The notes beneath the pieces were generated by a model. It searched no databases and was not told where the DNA came from. It saw only the letters and a program-made list of their open reading frames with translations. From positions 35,765 to 99,764 of IMG/VR virus record IMGVR_UViG_3300021375_000013: 64,000 bases of DNA. One strand, written 5' to 3'. A program made the translations under genes and the position numbers. Shown here piece after piece: positions 43,881-52,741 of this stretch (positions within the stretch are counted from its first letter, which is position 1; every line of letters begins with the position of its first letter). This DNA comes from a virus.

Positions 43881-44828
43881 ATGGGATTTTTTGAAGAAAC
43901 AAATAATGAACAAGTTGATAATAGTTTATGGGTAGAATCATATAGACCTGTAACATTAGAAAACTATGTAGGTAACGAACACCTTAAAGAAAAGGTAAGT
44001 GGTTATTTAGAAACTGGTGATGTACCTCACCTTCTACTTTATGGTAGAGCAGGTACTGGTAAAACAACTCTTGCTAAACTAATTGTAAAATCAATGGATT
44101 GTGATTATATGGTAATCAACGCATCTGATGAAAACAATGTAGAAACTGTAAGAAATAAAGTAAAAGGATTCGCATCATCGATGGGATTCAAAAAGTATAA
44201 AATCATTATCTTAGATGAGTTTGATTATATGTCTCAGAACGCACAAGCGATTCTTAGAAATCTTATGGAAACATTTTCACAACATTGTAGATTCATTTTG
44301 ACTTGTAACTATGTTGAGAAAGTTATTGACCCTATCCAAAGTAGATGTCAAACTTTCCAAATCATTCCTCCTACTAAAAAGGATGTAGCAGTTCAAATCT
44401 CAAAGATTCTTAAAAATGAAGAAGTAAAGTTTGAACCAAAAGATTTAGTTCCAATTATTGATGCTGGATATCCTGATATTAGAAAGATTATCAATACTTG
44501 TCAATTAAACTCAATCAAAGGTGAGTTGAAAGTAGATACTCAAAACCTTTTAGAGAATGATTACAAAATGAAAGTTTTGGATATCTTAAAATCTTCAGAT
44601 GATAAAAGAAATAAATATGTGAAAATGAGACAAGCTATTATTGATAGTAGAGTAACTGATTTCTCAGAATTATTCACATTATTGTATGAAAAAGTTGATG
44701 AATATGCTCCACAAAATACAGCGAATGTAGTTATTGCTCTTTCCGAAGGACAGAACAAACACTTCAACGCTATTGATAAGGAGATTCCAACTGCAGCAAC
44801 TTTGATTGAAATTTTAAATTTAATATAA
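43881..44828 (+). CDS. 44: Clamp loader large subunit (T4 gp44-like AAA+ ATPase)
   Basis: The 315-residue AAA+ protein has Walker A GRAGTGKT (55-62), Walker B LDEFD (111-115, with Phe where many loaders have Ala), and the SRC arginine-finger motif (154-156). With gp62 it opens and loads the gp45 ring. Gene order clamp, DruA-like, gp44, zinc protein, gp62 is nearly that of T4 with two insertions. Confidence 0.94.
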   Translation: MGFFEETNNEQVDNSLWVESYRPVTLENYVGNEHLKEKVSGYLETGDVPHLLLYGRAGTGKTTLAKLIVKSMDCDYMVINASDENNVETVRNKVKGFASSMGFKKYKIIILDEFDYMSQNAQAILRNLMETFSQHCRFILTCNYVEKVIDPIQSRCQTFQIIPPTKKDVAVQISKILKNEEVKFEPKDLVPIIDAGYPDIRKIINTCQLNSIKGELKVDTQNLLENDYKMKVLDILKSSDDKRNKYVKMRQAIIDSRVTDFSELFTLLYEKVDEYAPQNTANVVIALSEGQNKHFNAIDKEIPTAATLIEILNLI

Positions 44829-44829
44829 G

Positions 44830-45141
44830 ATGGCAAATATAATTGGTAAAGGTGGTAGTAAACCACAAAAAGCATCTGAACAAAGTACACAACAACCAAA
44901 ATTAGATTTAGGTAAATCAACTCCTATTGTATGTGCTCATTGTGGATATGATGTATTTATTGATGGTTCTAAATTCCGTAAAATCTCAAAACTAATAACT
45001 GGTACTCCGCAAGATGTAGTTGTACCAATTGAAGTAATGATGTGTGGTAATTGTGGTGAGATTTGTGAAGAGTTACTTCCAGAACAAATGAAAGTATTAG
45101 CAGAGATTGATAGAAGAAACGCTGAAGAAACAAATGGCTAA
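44830..45141 (+). CDS. Small zinc-ribbon protein
   Basis: The 103-residue protein has two CxxC pairs, CAHC and CGNC, about 35 residues apart, forming a likely zinc ribbon after a disordered Gln/Lys/Ser-rich N-terminus. It lies 1 nt after the gp44 stop and overlaps the gp62 start by 8 nt. Zinc ribbons of this size often bind DNA or replication or transcription proteins; the partner here is unknown. Confidence 0.75.
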   Translation: MANIIGKGGSKPQKASEQSTQQPKLDLGKSTPIVCAHCGYDVFIDGSKFRKISKLITGTPQDVVVPIEVMMCGNCGEICEELLPEQMKVLAEIDRRNAEETNG

Positions 45142-45583
45142 ATCACTATTCGACCATATTAAACAAATTACTAACGTTCAAGACCCAAAGTATTGGGATA
45201 AGTTAGAAGAAGCAGATAAAAAGACTTGGAGTAACTATATGGTACTTCGTTTTTTATCTATGAAATACGAATGGATTGAAACCATTGCTGCTGTACAACC
45301 TTATCTACAAGAAGTTCCTCCTAAAGCAATGTATTTAGCTCTGATTGATTTACTTCCAAAGGGTAGACACTTTATGAAGTATATGAAAGCTACGGGAGCT
45401 GATAAATACGAAGGTTGGTTAGTAGAGTTGGTAGCTAAACATTACGAAACCTCAAAGTTAGAAGCTGAGGATTACTTAAAGATTCTATATGCTAGTAGAA
45501 CTGGTAAGGAAAGAATCAAACAATTATCAGAGGATTATGGAACTGACCCGAAGATAATTAAGAAATTAAAATTAAAAATATAA
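45134..45583 (+). CDS. 62: Clamp loader small subunit (T4 gp62-like)
   Basis: Start taken at the ATG 45134, giving 149 residues beginning MAKSLFDHIKQIT. The text QDPKYWDKLEEADKKTWSNY and VLRFLSMKYEWIETI is typical of gp62 in marine T4-like phages. It is the non-ATPase part of the loader and partner of gp44. The operon ends here at the terminator at 45591. Confidence 0.85.
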   Translation: MAKSLFDHIKQITNVQDPKYWDKLEEADKKTWSNYMVLRFLSMKYEWIETIAAVQPYLQEVPPKAMYLALIDLLPKGRHFMKYMKATGADKYEGWLVELVAKHYETSKLEAEDYLKILYASRTGKERIKQLSEDYGTDPKIIKKLKLKI

Positions 45584-45590
45584 TTAAAAA

Positions 45591-45616
45591 AAGTTTGGAA
45601 ATCCCAAACTTTTTTC
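45591..45616 (+). terminator. Terminator overlapping the next promoter
   Basis: Stem AAGTTTGG / CCAAACTT (45591-45598 and 45604-45611), 5-nt loop, then a T tract. The left arm contains the TTTG of the promoter that reads the next gene. Confidence 0.85.
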
Positions 45617-45625
45617 GTATATTTG
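45594..45625 (+). promoter_or_regulatory. Bacteroidota-type promoter TTTG-N20-TATATTTG inside a terminator
   Basis: TTTG at 45594-45597 and TATATTTG at 45618-45625, 20 nt apart. The upstream element is within the terminator stem, so one 35-nt piece both ends and restarts transcription. Confidence 0.85.
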
Positions 45626-45643
45626 TATAACAAATAGAAGTTT

Positions 45644-46510
45644 ATGGCAAAAGTAAGTTTTTCACAATACCAACTATATTCATCTTGTCCTCGTGCATAT
45701 AAACTGAGGTACATAGATAAGTTGGGTGAATCATCTGCTAACATTTATACAATCTTTGGAACGGCTATCCACGAAACCATACAACATTTCCTTTCAGTTA
45801 TGTATGGAGTTTCGAAAAAACAAGCAATGGAGATTGATACTGATAAGTTGTTATTAGAGTGGATGAGAAAAGAATACATCAAAGAGAACGATAAACTAAG
45901 TGAGGGTATTGTATGTACTCAGTTAGAGTTAGAAGAGTTCTATGGTGATGGTAGAAGAATATTAGAGTGGTTTAAAAAGAAATTAGATAAGTTTTACACA
46001 AAGACTGGATTTGAATTAGTAGGAATAGAGATTCCACTAAATGCTAAAGTAAAAGAAGGTGTAAACTTTATTGGATTTGTTGATGTAGTAATGAGGGATT
46101 TATCAGATAACTCAATTATCATTATTGATTTAAAAACATCAACTAGAGGTTGGAACAAATACCAAAAATCAGATAAGTACAAAAATGCACAAATTGTATT
46201 ATATAAAAAGTACTATTCTGAGTTGTTCAATATTCCATTAGAAAAAATTAAAGTGGAGTATCAGATTATGAGAAGAAAATTATATGAAGATGCACCATTC
46301 CCAATTCCTTATATGTCGAGGCATGTACCAGCGAATGGTAAACCAACTACAAATAGAGTTTATAAAGAGTTTATGGACTTTGTAGATGAGGTATTCGATA
46401 ATAAGGGAAACTTCAATGATTTACCTTATCCAAAGGTTCCTGGCGATAGACAAAAGAATTGTAGATTTTGTGAGTTTAAGACTAGGGGAATTTGTGATGG
46501 TAAAGTTTAA
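45644..46510 (+). CDS. PD-(D/E)XK nuclease with Cas4/AddB-like cysteine set
   Basis: The 288-residue protein shows FGTAIHETIQ (His43), GFVDVVM (Asp147), IIDLKTS (Asp162, Lys164) and QIVLYKKYY (motif QxxxY), the RecB-family nuclease order. One Cys at residue 15 (SSCPRAYKLRY) and three at 273, 276 and 284 (NCRFCEF ... GICDG) reproduce the four-Cys Fe-S cluster pattern of Cas4 and AddB. It is probably a ssDNA exonuclease or end-processing nuclease used in recombination or host DNA breakdown. Confidence 0.85.
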   Translation: MAKVSFSQYQLYSSCPRAYKLRYIDKLGESSANIYTIFGTAIHETIQHFLSVMYGVSKKQAMEIDTDKLLLEWMRKEYIKENDKLSEGIVCTQLELEEFYGDGRRILEWFKKKLDKFYTKTGFELVGIEIPLNAKVKEGVNFIGFVDVVMRDLSDNSIIIIDLKTSTRGWNKYQKSDKYKNAQIVLYKKYYSELFNIPLEKIKVEYQIMRRKLYEDAPFPIPYMSRHVPANGKPTTNRVYKEFMDFVDEVFDNKGNFNDLPYPKVPGDRQKNCRFCEFKTRGICDGKV

Positions 46511-46525
46511 CGGAAAATAAATATC

Positions 46526-46549
46526 TATATACTTATATATATAAATACA
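46526..46549 (+). promoter_or_regulatory. Recurring leader motif CTATATACTTATATATA
   Basis: Third copy of the ATATACTTATATATA motif, 13-21 nt before the RHH-like gene at 46562 and downstream of the nuclease stop. Confidence 0.45.
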
Positions 46550-46561
46550 AAACTATATACT

Positions 46562-46759
46562 ATGAGTGTAGAAACTAAACTAACAACTGTAAAGATTATA
46601 AAAGGTGTTTATTCAAATTTTAAAAGAGTTTCTTTTGAATCAGATGTAACACTTCAAAAATTAGTAAACAGAACAGTTGAACGATATGTAAGCGATGATG
46701 AATTTAGAAAAGAGATGAACGAATATCTCAATTTACAAATATCAGGTTCGCAATTTTAA
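46562..46759 (+). CDS. Small ribbon-helix-helix-like protein
   Basis: The 65-residue protein starts with a short strand (TKLTTVKIIKGVYSNFKRVS) followed by two helices (VTLQKLVNRTVERYVSD and a following helix), the shape of ribbon-helix-helix repressors. It could be a transcription regulator of the island that follows. The recurring leader motif in its own upstream region could be its operator. The fold is inferred by pattern. Confidence 0.55.
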   Translation: MSVETKLTTVKIIKGVYSNFKRVSFESDVTLQKLVNRTVERYVSDDEFRKEMNEYLNLQISGSQF

Positions 46760-46781
46760 AAAAAGTTATTTTAAATAAGTT

Positions 46782-48167
46782 ATGACAAAAAAGAAAAAGA
46801 TTCTTCTCCTTTCAGATGATATGAGGATGAGTAGTGGTATAGCTACTATGAGTAAAGCATTGGTAATGGGTACTCTTAAAGAGTATGATTGGTTCCAAGT
46901 AGGTGCAGCAATTAAACATCCAGACAAAGGTAAAGTTTTAGATTTATCTGCAGATATGCAGAAAAGAACTGGTGTAGAAGATGCATCGGTTAAAATCTTA
47001 CCTTGGAATGGTTATGGAAATGCAGATTTGTTAAGACAAATTATGAATTCCGAAAAACCTGATGCTATCCTTCACTTTACTGACCCACGTTATTGGACTT
47101 GGTTATATGAGATGGAACATGAAGTAAGAGAAAATTGTCCAATTCTTTATTATACTATTTGGGATGATTTACCAGACCCACTATACAATAGAAATTACTA
47201 CGAAAGTTGTGATTGGTTGGGTGCTATTTCAAGACAAACTTATGGAATTGTAAGTAGGTTAACTTCTTTAACCGATAAACCAACTTGGAAACCTCATTCA
47301 GATTGGCAAGTATCTTATGTACCACATGGTATAAACCAAAATGATTTTAAGCCAATTGATGTACCTTCTGATTTTAGAAATAAAATATTAGCAGGTAATG
47401 ATTACGATTTTATCTTCTTTTGGTCAAATAGAAACATTAGAAGAAAACAACCATCTGATGTTATTATGGCATTTAAGGAATTTTGTGATAAAATTGGTAA
47501 AGATAAAGCATCAAAAGCTGTGTTACTAATGCACACAACACCAAAAGACCAAAATGGTACTGATTTACCAACAGTTGCTGAAACACTTGCACCTGATTGT
47601 AATGTAGTATTTTCAACTGCTAAGTTAAATACTGAACAATTGAATTACCTTTATAATATGGCTGATTGTACAGTTAATATTGCTGGTAATGAGGGGTTTG
47701 GATTAACAACTGCAGAATCGGTAATGAGTGGTACACCAATAATTGTAAATGTAACTGGTGGATTGCAAGACCAATGTGGATTTAAAGTAGATGGTAAATA
47801 TCTAACTGCTGATGATTACATTAAAATCGGTTCACTTCACAAATGGAGAGATTGGGAAGATAAAGTAACTTGGGGAGAATGGGCTACACCAATTTGGAGT
47901 AGAGCACAATCTTTGACAGGTTCAGTTCCAACTCCTTATATTTGGGATGATAAAATCGATGTAATTGAGTTATCAGAAAAAATGGAGAAAGTTTATAATA
48001 CTCCAAAAGAAGAATTAACAAAGAATGGTTTAGAAGGTAGAAGAGCATTTATTGAGGATATGGGATTATCTGCAGAAAATATGTGTCAACAACTAAAAAA
48101 TGGTGTTGAATCTACTTTAAAAAATTGGAAACCAAGAAAAAGATACGAACTATTTAAAATTGCTTAA
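46782..48167 (+). CDS. Glycosyltransferase (GT-B, family 4-like)
   Basis: The 461-residue protein begins KKILLLSDDMRMSSGIATMS and has the donor-site segment NMADCTVNIAGNEGFGLTTAES followed by GTPIIVNVTGG, the classic GT4 E-x7-E pattern. It would use a nucleotide sugar. This is the first gene of a 12-kb sugar-decoration island and has no signal or membrane segment, so it is cytoplasmic. The acceptor may be a virion protein, DNA or host glycan. Confidence 0.88.
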   Translation: MTKKKKILLLSDDMRMSSGIATMSKALVMGTLKEYDWFQVGAAIKHPDKGKVLDLSADMQKRTGVEDASVKILPWNGYGNADLLRQIMNSEKPDAILHFTDPRYWTWLYEMEHEVRENCPILYYTIWDDLPDPLYNRNYYESCDWLGAISRQTYGIVSRLTSLTDKPTWKPHSDWQVSYVPHGINQNDFKPIDVPSDFRNKILAGNDYDFIFFWSNRNIRRKQPSDVIMAFKEFCDKIGKDKASKAVLLMHTTPKDQNGTDLPTVAETLAPDCNVVFSTAKLNTEQLNYLYNMADCTVNIAGNEGFGLTTAESVMSGTPIIVNVTGGLQDQCGFKVDGKYLTADDYIKIGSLHKWRDWEDKVTWGEWATPIWSRAQSLTGSVPTPYIWDDKIDVIELSEKMEKVYNTPKEELTKNGLEGRRAFIEDMGLSAENMCQQLKNGVESTLKNWKPRKRYELFKIA

Positions 48168-48168
48168 A

Positions 48169-48489
48169 ATGATTTATACGTTAAAAACACAAGAATACTT
48201 TAAAGCATTTAGTAGTAAAGATGTTAAAAAATTATCTCAACTATATTCTCCAACTATTCGATTAGTTGATTGGGATATTAATATTACAGGAAGAGAAGAA
48301 GTTTTAAATGTAAATTCTGAATTATTCAATTTAGATTTCGAATTGACTCTACACAATGTATATCAGAGTGGAGAAAAAACTTTTAATGAAATTACAATTA
48401 CGATTGGTGATGATGTGTTAGAAATTATGGATGTAATAACGTTCAACCAATTAAACCAAATAGAAAATATTACAGCATATAAAAGATAA
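48169..48489 (+). CDS. SnoaL/NTF2-like small protein
   Basis: Start taken at the ATG 48169, 1 nt after the previous stop, giving 106 residues. TQEYFKAFSSKDVKKLSQLY, SPTIRLVDWDINITGREEV and a following series of strands resemble the SnoaL/NTF2 cone fold, used by isomerases, hydrolases and binding proteins. The many polar residues inside the pocket region suggest an enzyme, but no specific activity can be named. It is embedded in the sugar island. Confidence 0.65.
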   Translation: MIYTLKTQEYFKAFSSKDVKKLSQLYSPTIRLVDWDINITGREEVLNVNSELFNLDFELTLHNVYQSGEKTFNEITITIGDDVLEIMDVITFNQLNQIENITAYKR

Positions 48490-48495
48490 GAAGTT

Positions 48496-49797
48496 ATGAA
48501 CAAACCTTTATTAGTATATCAAGCTCCTGTATTTACTCGAAGTGGTTATGGTGACCATGCTAGAGATATTCTCAGAAGTTTATTTGAATTGGATAGGTAT
48601 GATATTAAGATTGTACCAACACGTTGGGGAAATACTCCTCAAAATCAAGCTGACCCAACAACTGAATTTGGGCAGAAAATGTTATCTAACGTTGCAACTA
48701 GAGTTGATAGAAAACCAGATATTTTTATTCAAATGTCTGTTGCTAATGAGTTTGAACCAAAGGGTAATTTTAATATTGGTATTACTGCTGGTGTAGAAAC
48801 TACTGTATTACCAAAAGAATTTTTGGATGGTGGTAATAAGATGGATTTAATTATAGTACCATCTCAGTTTACTAAATCACTATTTGATAAAACACAATTC
48901 CAAGAACAAGATAAACAAACTAAACAAATAATTAAAACTTTCAAAAGTGAAAAACCTTGTGAAGTTTTATTTGAAGGGGTTAATAAAGAGTTATATGAAA
49001 ATCCACAATTTACTGAAGTAGATGTATTAGATGGAATTGAAAGTGATTTTAATTTCTTATTTGTTGGACATTGGTTAAAAGGTGGAATCGGACAAGATAG
49101 AAAAGATGTAGGAATGGTTATTAAAACATTCTCTACTGTTTTCAAATATCTACCTAAAGATAAAAGACCAGGTCTTATACTAAAAACATCATCAGCTGGA
49201 TTTTCTGTAATGGATAGAGAAAACACAAGACAAAAAATAGAACAAGCCATAAAAGGTTTAGAAGATGTACCACCAATTTATTTATTACATGGTGATTTAA
49301 AAGAATCTGAAATGGTTGAACTTTATAATCATTCTAAAGTAAAAGCAATGATTTCATTCACAAAAGGTGAGGGGTATGGTAGACCTTTAGCAGAATTCGC
49401 TACAACTGGTAAACCAATCATTGTTTCTAAGTGGAGTGGGCATGTAGATTTTTTACCTGAAGATAATACTGTTTTCTTATCGGGTCAATTGACAGATGTG
49501 GATAAATCAGCAGCAGATAAATTCTTATTAAAAGAATCCAAATGGTTTACAGTAAATTATTCTGAAGCCGCTAATAAGATTTATAAGGTATTCAATGAAT
49601 ATGATTCTTACCTAAAAAAATCACAAGGTTTAAGAGCAAATATTTTGAGTAATTTTACAATGGAAAAAATGACTGAACAATTGGGTAAACTTATGGATAA
49701 GTATGTTGGAAATATTCCAGTTCAAAAACCATTTCAACTACCTAAATTGAAAAAACAAGAACCTAAACTTAAATTACCAAAACTAAATAAGTTATAA
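48496..49797 (+). CDS. Glycosyltransferase (GT-B, family 4-like)
   Basis: The 433-residue protein begins LVYQAPVFTRSGYGDHARDI and has FTKGEGYGRPLAEFATTGKP, the GT4 donor-binding E-G-x-G-x-P-x-x-E motif. The middle contains FVGHWLKGGIGQDRKDVGMV. The C-terminus is a Lys/Pro-rich tail (KLPKL repeats). Its stop overlaps the next start (ATAATG). It is one of several glycosyltransferases likely acting in series. Confidence 0.88.
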   Translation: MNKPLLVYQAPVFTRSGYGDHARDILRSLFELDRYDIKIVPTRWGNTPQNQADPTTEFGQKMLSNVATRVDRKPDIFIQMSVANEFEPKGNFNIGITAGVETTVLPKEFLDGGNKMDLIIVPSQFTKSLFDKTQFQEQDKQTKQIIKTFKSEKPCEVLFEGVNKELYENPQFTEVDVLDGIESDFNFLFVGHWLKGGIGQDRKDVGMVIKTFSTVFKYLPKDKRPGLILKTSSAGFSVMDRENTRQKIEQAIKGLEDVPPIYLLHGDLKESEMVELYNHSKVKAMISFTKGEGYGRPLAEFATTGKPIIVSKWSGHVDFLPEDNTVFLSGQLTDVDKSAADKFLLKESKWFTVNYSEAANKIYKVFNEYDSYLKKSQGLRANILSNFTMEKMTEQLGKLMDKYVGNIPVQKPFQLPKLKKQEPKLKLPKLNKL

Positions 49798-50261
49798 TGA
49801 ATTACGCATCACAATATAGAACATTTATTGATATAGGAAGTCGAATTACAAAAGGAAGTATTCAACCTTACGGATTATATAAACTATCTACATACAAATA
49901 TGTTGATGAAGGAAGAAAAACTTTAAGAGGAAGTGAAGAAACTTTAATATTCGTTACAGGTATTTATGAAAAAAAAGTACAAGCTCTTAAATTATCCAAT
50001 ATCCCACCAGTAAAGTTTTTAAGATGGTTTAAACAAATTGCTAACAACACATATAAAGATAGTGGATTAGACCAAATTCCATTATATTCTTTTGAAAAAC
50101 CAATGGATGTTGGTGGTAATAGAATTTATGATATATACATAAAAAGAAATAAAGAATTTGTAGCAAAAGGAGCAGCTTTTAGAACTTATAAGTTAGATGG
50201 TATCCAATATGCAACTGAAGTATTTTTAAAGAAAAACGTTTTAGAACAATATTATGGTTAA
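49797..50261 (+). CDS. Hypothetical protein within the sugar island
   Basis: A 154-residue basic protein with mixed alpha/beta pattern (YKLSTYKYVDEGRKTLRG, ETLIFVTGIYEKKVQALKL, VKFLRWFKQI). No transferase motif is seen. It overlaps both neighbours by a few bases. It could be a virion or DNA-binding protein stranded among the sugar genes; no function is assigned. Confidence 0.65.
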   Translation: MNYASQYRTFIDIGSRITKGSIQPYGLYKLSTYKYVDEGRKTLRGSEETLIFVTGIYEKKVQALKLSNIPPVKFLRWFKQIANNTYKDSGLDQIPLYSFEKPMDVGGNRIYDIYIKRNKEFVAKGAAFRTYKLDGIQYATEVFLKKNVLEQYYG

Positions 50262-50883
50262 TGTTACATATGCAATTACAGTTTGTAATGAGATAAATGA
50301 GATTACAAAATTAGTAAACTTTCTTCATCCAAGAATCCAATCAGAAGATGAGATTTTGATTCAATATGATGAAGGTGGTGTAACTGATGATGTGAGAGGA
50401 TATTTACGAATTATAAATGATTTACATGATAATGTAAATGTAATTGGATTCCCACTTAATAAAGATTTTGCATCTTATAAAAATAACTTAAAGAATCATG
50501 CAAAGGGTATCTTCATTTTCCAAATAGATGCTGATGAATTACCAAATGAATATTTGATTACAAATATGCATGATTTATTAGAAGCAAATTTGGATATTGA
50601 TTTATTTTTTGTACCAAGAGTAAACACAGTTAAAGGATTGACACCAGAACACATCCAAAAATGGAGATGGAATGTAAATGAAAAAGGATGGGTGAATTGG
50701 CCTGATGTTCAGACACGAATTTATAGAAGAACTTCTGAAATAGAATGGGAAGGTAAGGTACATGAAAGAATTAAAGGTTACAACACAATGACTTATTTAC
50801 CATTAGAGGAAGATTTTGCATTGTATCACCCAAAAGATATAGATAGACAAGAAAAACAAAATGCTTTATACGAAACAATATAA
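50254..50883 (+). CDS. Glycosyltransferase family 2-like
   Basis: The 209-residue protein begins VTYAITVCNEINEITKLVNF and has FIFQIDADELPNEYLI with the DxD metal motif, then the WPDVQTRIYRR and HERIKGY segments of family-2 transferases. It is short for the family but contains the complete core. It overlaps both neighbours by one to eight bases. Confidence 0.85.
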   Translation: MVNVTYAITVCNEINEITKLVNFLHPRIQSEDEILIQYDEGGVTDDVRGYLRIINDLHDNVNVIGFPLNKDFASYKNNLKNHAKGIFIFQIDADELPNEYLITNMHDLLEANLDIDLFFVPRVNTVKGLTPEHIQKWRWNVNEKGWVNWPDVQTRIYRRTSEIEWEGKVHERIKGYNTMTYLPLEEDFALYHPKDIDRQEKQNALYETI

Positions 50884-51461
50884 TGGGACAACACAATTTT
50901 TCCGAAGAAGTTATAGTAGAACTCTTCAAAAGAGAACCAATAGATGTTTGGATAAATTCCTTTGGAGGGTGTAGGTCAAACTATATCAGAGATTGTATCA
51001 AAGATAAGTACACCACTTACAACTTTGCTTATGAAATGAAAGCATGTCATTACATCAGACCTTTGGATGTACAAGTTGGTAGTGGTATTTTTTGTTATAC
51101 TGAAGATGTTGGTATCGCAATATCATCTCAAATTAAAAGAGGAATGTATCATAACTTTCAGAAATTAATGAGAGGTGATAATGAAGTTCCATTTAGTGTT
51201 GATATTTGGTTAGATAATATTGATAAACAAATTGATAATTGGACTAAACCATCTAACTTCCCAATTGTAATTATCAATACTGATGTTGTTGGTGATTATA
51301 AAGATAAATTTGAAGAAATTTACGAAGTAGAAATGCTGTCATTTAAAAAAAGAAGTACTTCAGAGTATATTGATGAAGTAAAACCATACTCAGATAAAAT
51401 AGAAAAAATAAATACTAAATTAAGAAACTTACCAAACTTTAGTGTAAATGAAAAAATTTAA
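50883..51461 (+). CDS. Sulfotransferase-like protein
   Basis: The 192-residue protein has an N-terminal loop INSFGGCRSNYIRD, comparable to the 5'-phosphosulfate-binding loop of sulfotransferases, and later FPIVIINTDVVGDYKDKFEE. The full family signature is not clear, so it is a probable rather than certain sulfotransferase. It overlaps the next gene, a clearer sulfotransferase, by 14 nt. Confidence 0.5.
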   Translation: MGQHNFSEEVIVELFKREPIDVWINSFGGCRSNYIRDCIKDKYTTYNFAYEMKACHYIRPLDVQVGSGIFCYTEDVGIAISSQIKRGMYHNFQKLMRGDNEVPFSVDIWLDNIDKQIDNWTKPSNFPIVIINTDVVGDYKDKFEEIYEVEMLSFKKRSTSEYIDEVKPYSDKIEKINTKLRNLPNFSVNEKI

Positions 51462-51966
51462 CAAAATATTTGTATGTGGTTTATCAAGAACTGGTAGTAA
51501 AAGTTTAGGTGATTATTTTAAGCTATTAGATTTAAAAGTTCAACATAATGGAGGACAAGTTCTTAATCCTTCATTATTTTCTGAAATTGATGTTTTATTG
51601 GATGATAAACAAACCCAATTCTTATATGAAGTTTTAAATCAGAAATTTCCAAATTCACTTTTTGTTTATACAAATAGAAATGATGAAAGTTGGGTAAATA
51701 AAATAATCGATTGGAAGTCAGATTATAGCTACATCTATCACCAATCATTTGGGATAGGTGAAGGAACAACCCCAGATACAAAAGAAATGTTAACTTCTTT
51801 TAAACAACAACATTTTATTAGATTTAAATCATTTGCAACTGAATTACCAAATGATAGAGTTTTATATTTGGATTTAGAAGATAATGAAAAGGGTGAAAAA
51901 GTTTGTGAATTTTTAAATGTAGAATATAATCCAAAATTAGAATATCCAAACATAAAATATAGATAA
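51448..51966 (+). CDS. Sulfotransferase family protein
   Basis: The 172-residue protein begins KIFVCGLSRTGSKSLGDYFK, the P-loop-like 5'-PAPS site of small sulfotransferases (Sulfotransfer_4 type), followed by a FVYTNRNDESWVNKIID segment corresponding to the 3'-phosphate site. It would transfer sulfate from PAPS onto a sugar or other hydroxyl group. Together with the preceding gene it suggests sulfated glycans, common in marine surface sugars. Confidence 0.68.
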   Translation: MKKFNKIFVCGLSRTGSKSLGDYFKLLDLKVQHNGGQVLNPSLFSEIDVLLDDKQTQFLYEVLNQKFPNSLFVYTNRNDESWVNKIIDWKSDYSYIYHQSFGIGEGTTPDTKEMLTSFKQQHFIRFKSFATELPNDRVLYLDLEDNEKGEKVCEFLNVEYNPKLEYPNIKYR

Positions 51967-52739
51967 TGGAAAATATTATATTATTTGTTAAAAGTTATAG
52001 AGGTGATTTACAAAGATGTATGGAATTAGCTAAAAGTATTGAAAAATACAATAAAGATAACATACCATTTTATATATCAGTTCCAACTGGAGATATTGAA
52101 TTATTTAAACAAAATATACCTCAATGTAAGAACATAATAGATGATAATATCATAACTCAAAATTCGGATGGTTGGATAGGTCAACAAATGGTAAAATCAT
52201 TGGTATATAAATTGAATTTGTGTAAATTCTATGTTTGTTTAGATTCAGATGTTTATTTCTTCAAAGATTTTTATATTAAGGATTTCTTATATACTAAGGA
52301 TATTCCTTATATGATAATGCATGAGAGAGATGATTTTTATGAATTCGTAGATAGATTTCCAGAATTGATGACTTATGATGTAAGAGCTGGACACGAAGGT
52401 GAATATAAATCTATTATGGCTCACTTTGGTAGAGAAGGTAAAATATACCATTATGGAATATCTCCTTATATTTGGGATACTAAAGTTTGGGAGTGGTTAG
52501 ATACTGAGTGGGGATTGGATACTTTATTTGCAAAACATGCAAATGAATTAAAGTGGTATGGTGAAGGGGCATTAGCAATGGGTACACCAATGATGCCAAC
52601 ATCACCTTTATTTAAAGAATTTCACTTTCCTGGTCAATATCAATTATATAAACAATTAGGTTGGAAAGAAGAACACTTCCATAAACAATATATGGGTATT
52701 GTAATGCAGAGTAATTGGGGAGCACCTTTAAAATATTAA
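51966..52739 (+). CDS. DUF6492-type glycosyltransferase-like protein
   Basis: The 257-residue protein has CKFYVCLDSDVYFFKDF with a D-S-D metal motif and later IYHYGISPYIWDTKVWEWL and FHFPGQYQLYKQLG. This resembles DUF6492, a GT-A-like family found in sugar clusters. One base overlaps with the preceding stop. Confidence 0.65.
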   Translation: MENIILFVKSYRGDLQRCMELAKSIEKYNKDNIPFYISVPTGDIELFKQNIPQCKNIIDDNIITQNSDGWIGQQMVKSLVYKLNLCKFYVCLDSDVYFFKDFYIKDFLYTKDIPYMIMHERDDFYEFVDRFPELMTYDVRAGHEGEYKSIMAHFGREGKIYHYGISPYIWDTKVWEWLDTEWGLDTLFAKHANELKWYGEGALAMGTPMMPTSPLFKEFHFPGQYQLYKQLGWKEEHFHKQYMGIVMQSNWGAPLKY

Positions 52740-52741
52740 GA

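Noticed and set aside
45107-45133. Upstream start for gp62
   Set aside because: It is a non-ATG codon inside the zinc-ribbon gene; MAKSLFDH at 45134 fits the family start.
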